Shown here piece by piece: positions 62,125-64,000 of a stretch of 64,000 bases of DNA. The translations under genes were made by a program, and so were the position numbers. The stretch covers positions 15,023,482 through 15,087,481 of the forward strand of contig CP034976.1 in NCBI GenBank assembly GCA_004026145.2, read 5' to 3'. Numbering within the stretch: the first letter of the stretch is position 1; each line of letters begins with the position of its first letter. The DNA comes from Takifugu bimaculatus (lineage: Eukaryota; Chordata; Actinopteri; Tetraodontiformes; Tetraodontidae). The notes beneath the pieces are model-generated. The model was not told the origin of the DNA, did no database searches, and saw nothing but the letters and a program-made list of their open reading frames with translations.

Positions 62125-64000
62125 CTGCTGTTCTCCTGCTGTGCTGTGACCCAGCAGCAATGCCACCACAGGAGCCCAGGGGCTCTGGAAGGACACGGCA
62201 GGTTTGACTAGAAACAGAACTGAGCCCACGGAAAACCTGCTTTTGCTCTGGGCCCACATTACTTTTTGCATTGGACACAGCTCTATACAGTATGTCTCTC
62301 TGTGTATGTATGTGCGGTTTGAAGAAAATGTTAGTCTATAAGAGTGTTTAAGAGGCTCTCAATATGGCCCAACTGTAGCAGCGTGCAGCTGACATGCTTG
62401 GCCCACCTCATTACGGTTGGCTGTGGCTGTGGGTAAAGTTAATGGGCAGGAAGAAAGCTGGAGACTCAGCCAGCAAGAGAGGCATGATCTCTGACACGCA
62501 TTCAAAACAAAAGCAGAGCGGCCCTGTAGAGGATGACTCATGTTGCAGAAGTAATTGCCCTATCGAGATGATAAGTGAACAAGCCCCAGGATTTGGCCGT
62601 GAATCAGTACGATTGATGAGATACCTTCGCTAAGTCTCCGTACATGAACCGGATGTATCACACAATCGAGTTCAGATAGGCAGAGACAATGAATGAGTGA
62701 GTGTGTGTGAGCTACGAGCTTATCTCAAATGTACTGTATGGCATGTGTGTGTAGATGTAGAGCACACATGCAACAGCCATGTAGTGAGCACATATGTGGA
62801 GCCGCATTAAGTAGAGGAATTTATTACTTTGGTGGGAAAAAAACGCATATTCCTTCTCCTAGTATAACATAGTCCACTTTTAATTATTATGCAGTTGCAA
62901 GTGATTCAGTAACCCACAGGGTTGCATGTATAAAGCCTTTCTACTGCCATTTACGGGTAGGTCATATGGTTAAGTATGGTTCTGCAGGTCAATAAGAAGC
63001 TCCATTCTCTTTCTAGTAGATTAATTTTCCTAATACATCTGAATTAACATTGATGGTGTTGAAATAACACCCAGACACAGCAGAAACGGTGCCTGTGTGT
63101 CCCAGCTGGACATGATTATTGATTATTGTCCACTCGACTATTATCTCCCTTCCTGTCCACTTTCTCATTGAACCTGTGTGATGTGCCCACAAAAACACAC
63201 TCCGTCTCCCTCTCTTGCAATCGTACCGAAGTAAAAAGCTTAGAGTGGTGACCAAATGTGACCCAGCCGTTGTCAGCAAGATAGCTAGCCTTCTTAATGA
63301 GAGACAAAACAGACTCTGTCCCTGATTGCATTAATGTATCATTACTGTATCCATCATGGACACACAGTGCACTGTGTGAACTCTAAATGAGCTGTAGAGT
63401 AATGTAAGAGGAACAGGAGAGACACTTCTGAGCTCATTAAAATAAACAGACTTCTGCTTCTGCTGCTGCTTTCCCACAGACACTTTCAGCTTTGCATAGT
63501 TACCTTGAAAACTCCTTATCGCTGCTATCGTTAAGCTGGCTCGGGGGCTTTCTCTGCAGTTCAAGCCGAGTTCCCTCGGCTTGTCATGAACGGGGCGATT
63601 GTAAGCGGTTCCATTTCTGCCATTGGCTGAGCTCCCTTCAAGTGTTTTTGTATGATTGCGCAGTAACAAATAGAAAGGCTTAATGCAGATGGGATAAAGT
63701 TTACTTGCAAGCGATGTTACTCAAGAGGGTAGAAATATCTGAGAAGTTATGCAAGCAACAGAGGACATCATTCATCACATGAATAATGGCCTGAGTCTGC
63801 CTTTATACAAATACTAATAAGTTGGGCCCACTTTGTGTGCAAATGCTAAAAATATTTTTCTTTAGATGCACAGGAATCAAAGCCAATACAGAGCAGAAAC
63901 TAAATACTTGGAGAAACAAATGATGTGGATTAGCTGTACCTTTCAAATGTTTACTTAATTTGAGTGTTTTAATGAACTTGAATTTAGATTCACTCTTAGA

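Larger units (their letters stand above)
1..64000 (-). other. vps13b: vps13b gene body, internal part (both ends outside the window)
   Basis: Fourteen exons on the minus strand join into one uninterrupted reading frame that I recognise as VPS13B. From established knowledge of the family, VPS13 proteins are long rods of repeating beta-groove modules that move phospholipids between membranes at contact sites; VPS13B acts at the Golgi complex and early endosomes, and loss in humans causes Cohen syndrome. The visible part encodes about 736 residues of the rod, between the N-terminal chorein region and the middle of the protein. No start codon, promoter, stop codon or polyadenylation site of the gene is in view. 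Recognition rests on long near-identical blocks such as IPGTVRSWYH, EPMGCTSTLAVTS and QYQIDLQSINIGT. Other VPS13 paralogs (A, C, D) and BLTP1 do not carry these blocks as far as I recall. Confidence 0.96.
58091..64000 (-). other. vps13b: vps13b intron, partial (upstream of the 57981-58090 exon)
   Basis: I looked on the minus strand for the preceding exon (human ends it QVPQYIDYCHNSG) and did not find it in this 5.9 kb. The region has TG/CA microsatellites near 58980 and 62091, a possible worn transposon tail near 59560-59660, an AT-rich enhancer-like patch near 60200-60290 and the longest unassigned open frame of the window at 60462-61019. Confidence 0.75.

Noticed and set aside
1..64000. Intronic microRNAs miR-599 and miR-875, which lie in an intron of human VPS13B
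   Set aside because: I looked for their mature sequences on both strands and saw no match; the human copies may sit in a different intron.
58091..64000. The preceding vps13b exon
   Set aside because: No stretch resembling the human QVPQYIDYCHNSG end with a donor in the right phase was found; it is probably beyond the window.

Overview
This window is vertebrate genomic DNA, most likely from a compact-genome (percomorph-type) teleost. It lies entirely inside one gene on the minus strand: vps13b (VPS13B/COH1, the Cohen syndrome gene), which encodes a giant bridge-like lipid-transfer protein of the Golgi. Fish is suggested by short introns beside long ones, many pure CA/TG microsatellites, little interspersed repeat content, and a protein that follows the human one closely but with fish-like substitutions. 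The species cannot be named from this sequence. Comparisons with human VPS13B are from memory and were not computed.

Fourteen coding exons can be placed, in transcript order from high to low coordinates: 58090-57981, 56452-56320, 48577-48444, 35655-35421, 34549-34332, 30874-30671, 26921-26750, 25306-25192, then two alternative exons (22756-22690 and 21973-21832), then 21259-20987, 20843-20687, 20603-20492 and 3068-2865. All introns are GT-AG, every codon phase joins, and no stop interrupts the chain. Using the long alternative exon gives 2,209 coding bases (735 complete codons plus two partial ones); using the short one gives 2,134. The fragment covers the N-terminal to middle part of the protein, very roughly residues 950-1700 of about 4,000. 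The start codon, promoter, N-terminal chorein domain, C-terminal domains and poly(A) site lie outside the window.

The main finding is the pair of mutually exclusive exons at 22.7 and 21.9 kb. Both have the same entry and exit phase. Using both, or neither, shifts the frame into an early stop. Their 75-nt length difference equals the 25-residue difference between the two known human VPS13B isoforms (exon 28/28b choice).

Region by region: 1-2.9 kb is partial intron; 3.1-20.5 kb is a 17.4 kb intron with homeodomain-core AT-rich patches that look like conserved enhancers; 20.5-26.9 kb is a dense cluster of eight exons; 27-35.7 kb holds three more exons and a 72-bp TG repeat; 35.7-58 kb holds three exons separated by long introns; 58.1-64 kb is partial intron with no exon seen. 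I found no second gene, RNA gene, CRISPR array or intact transposon.
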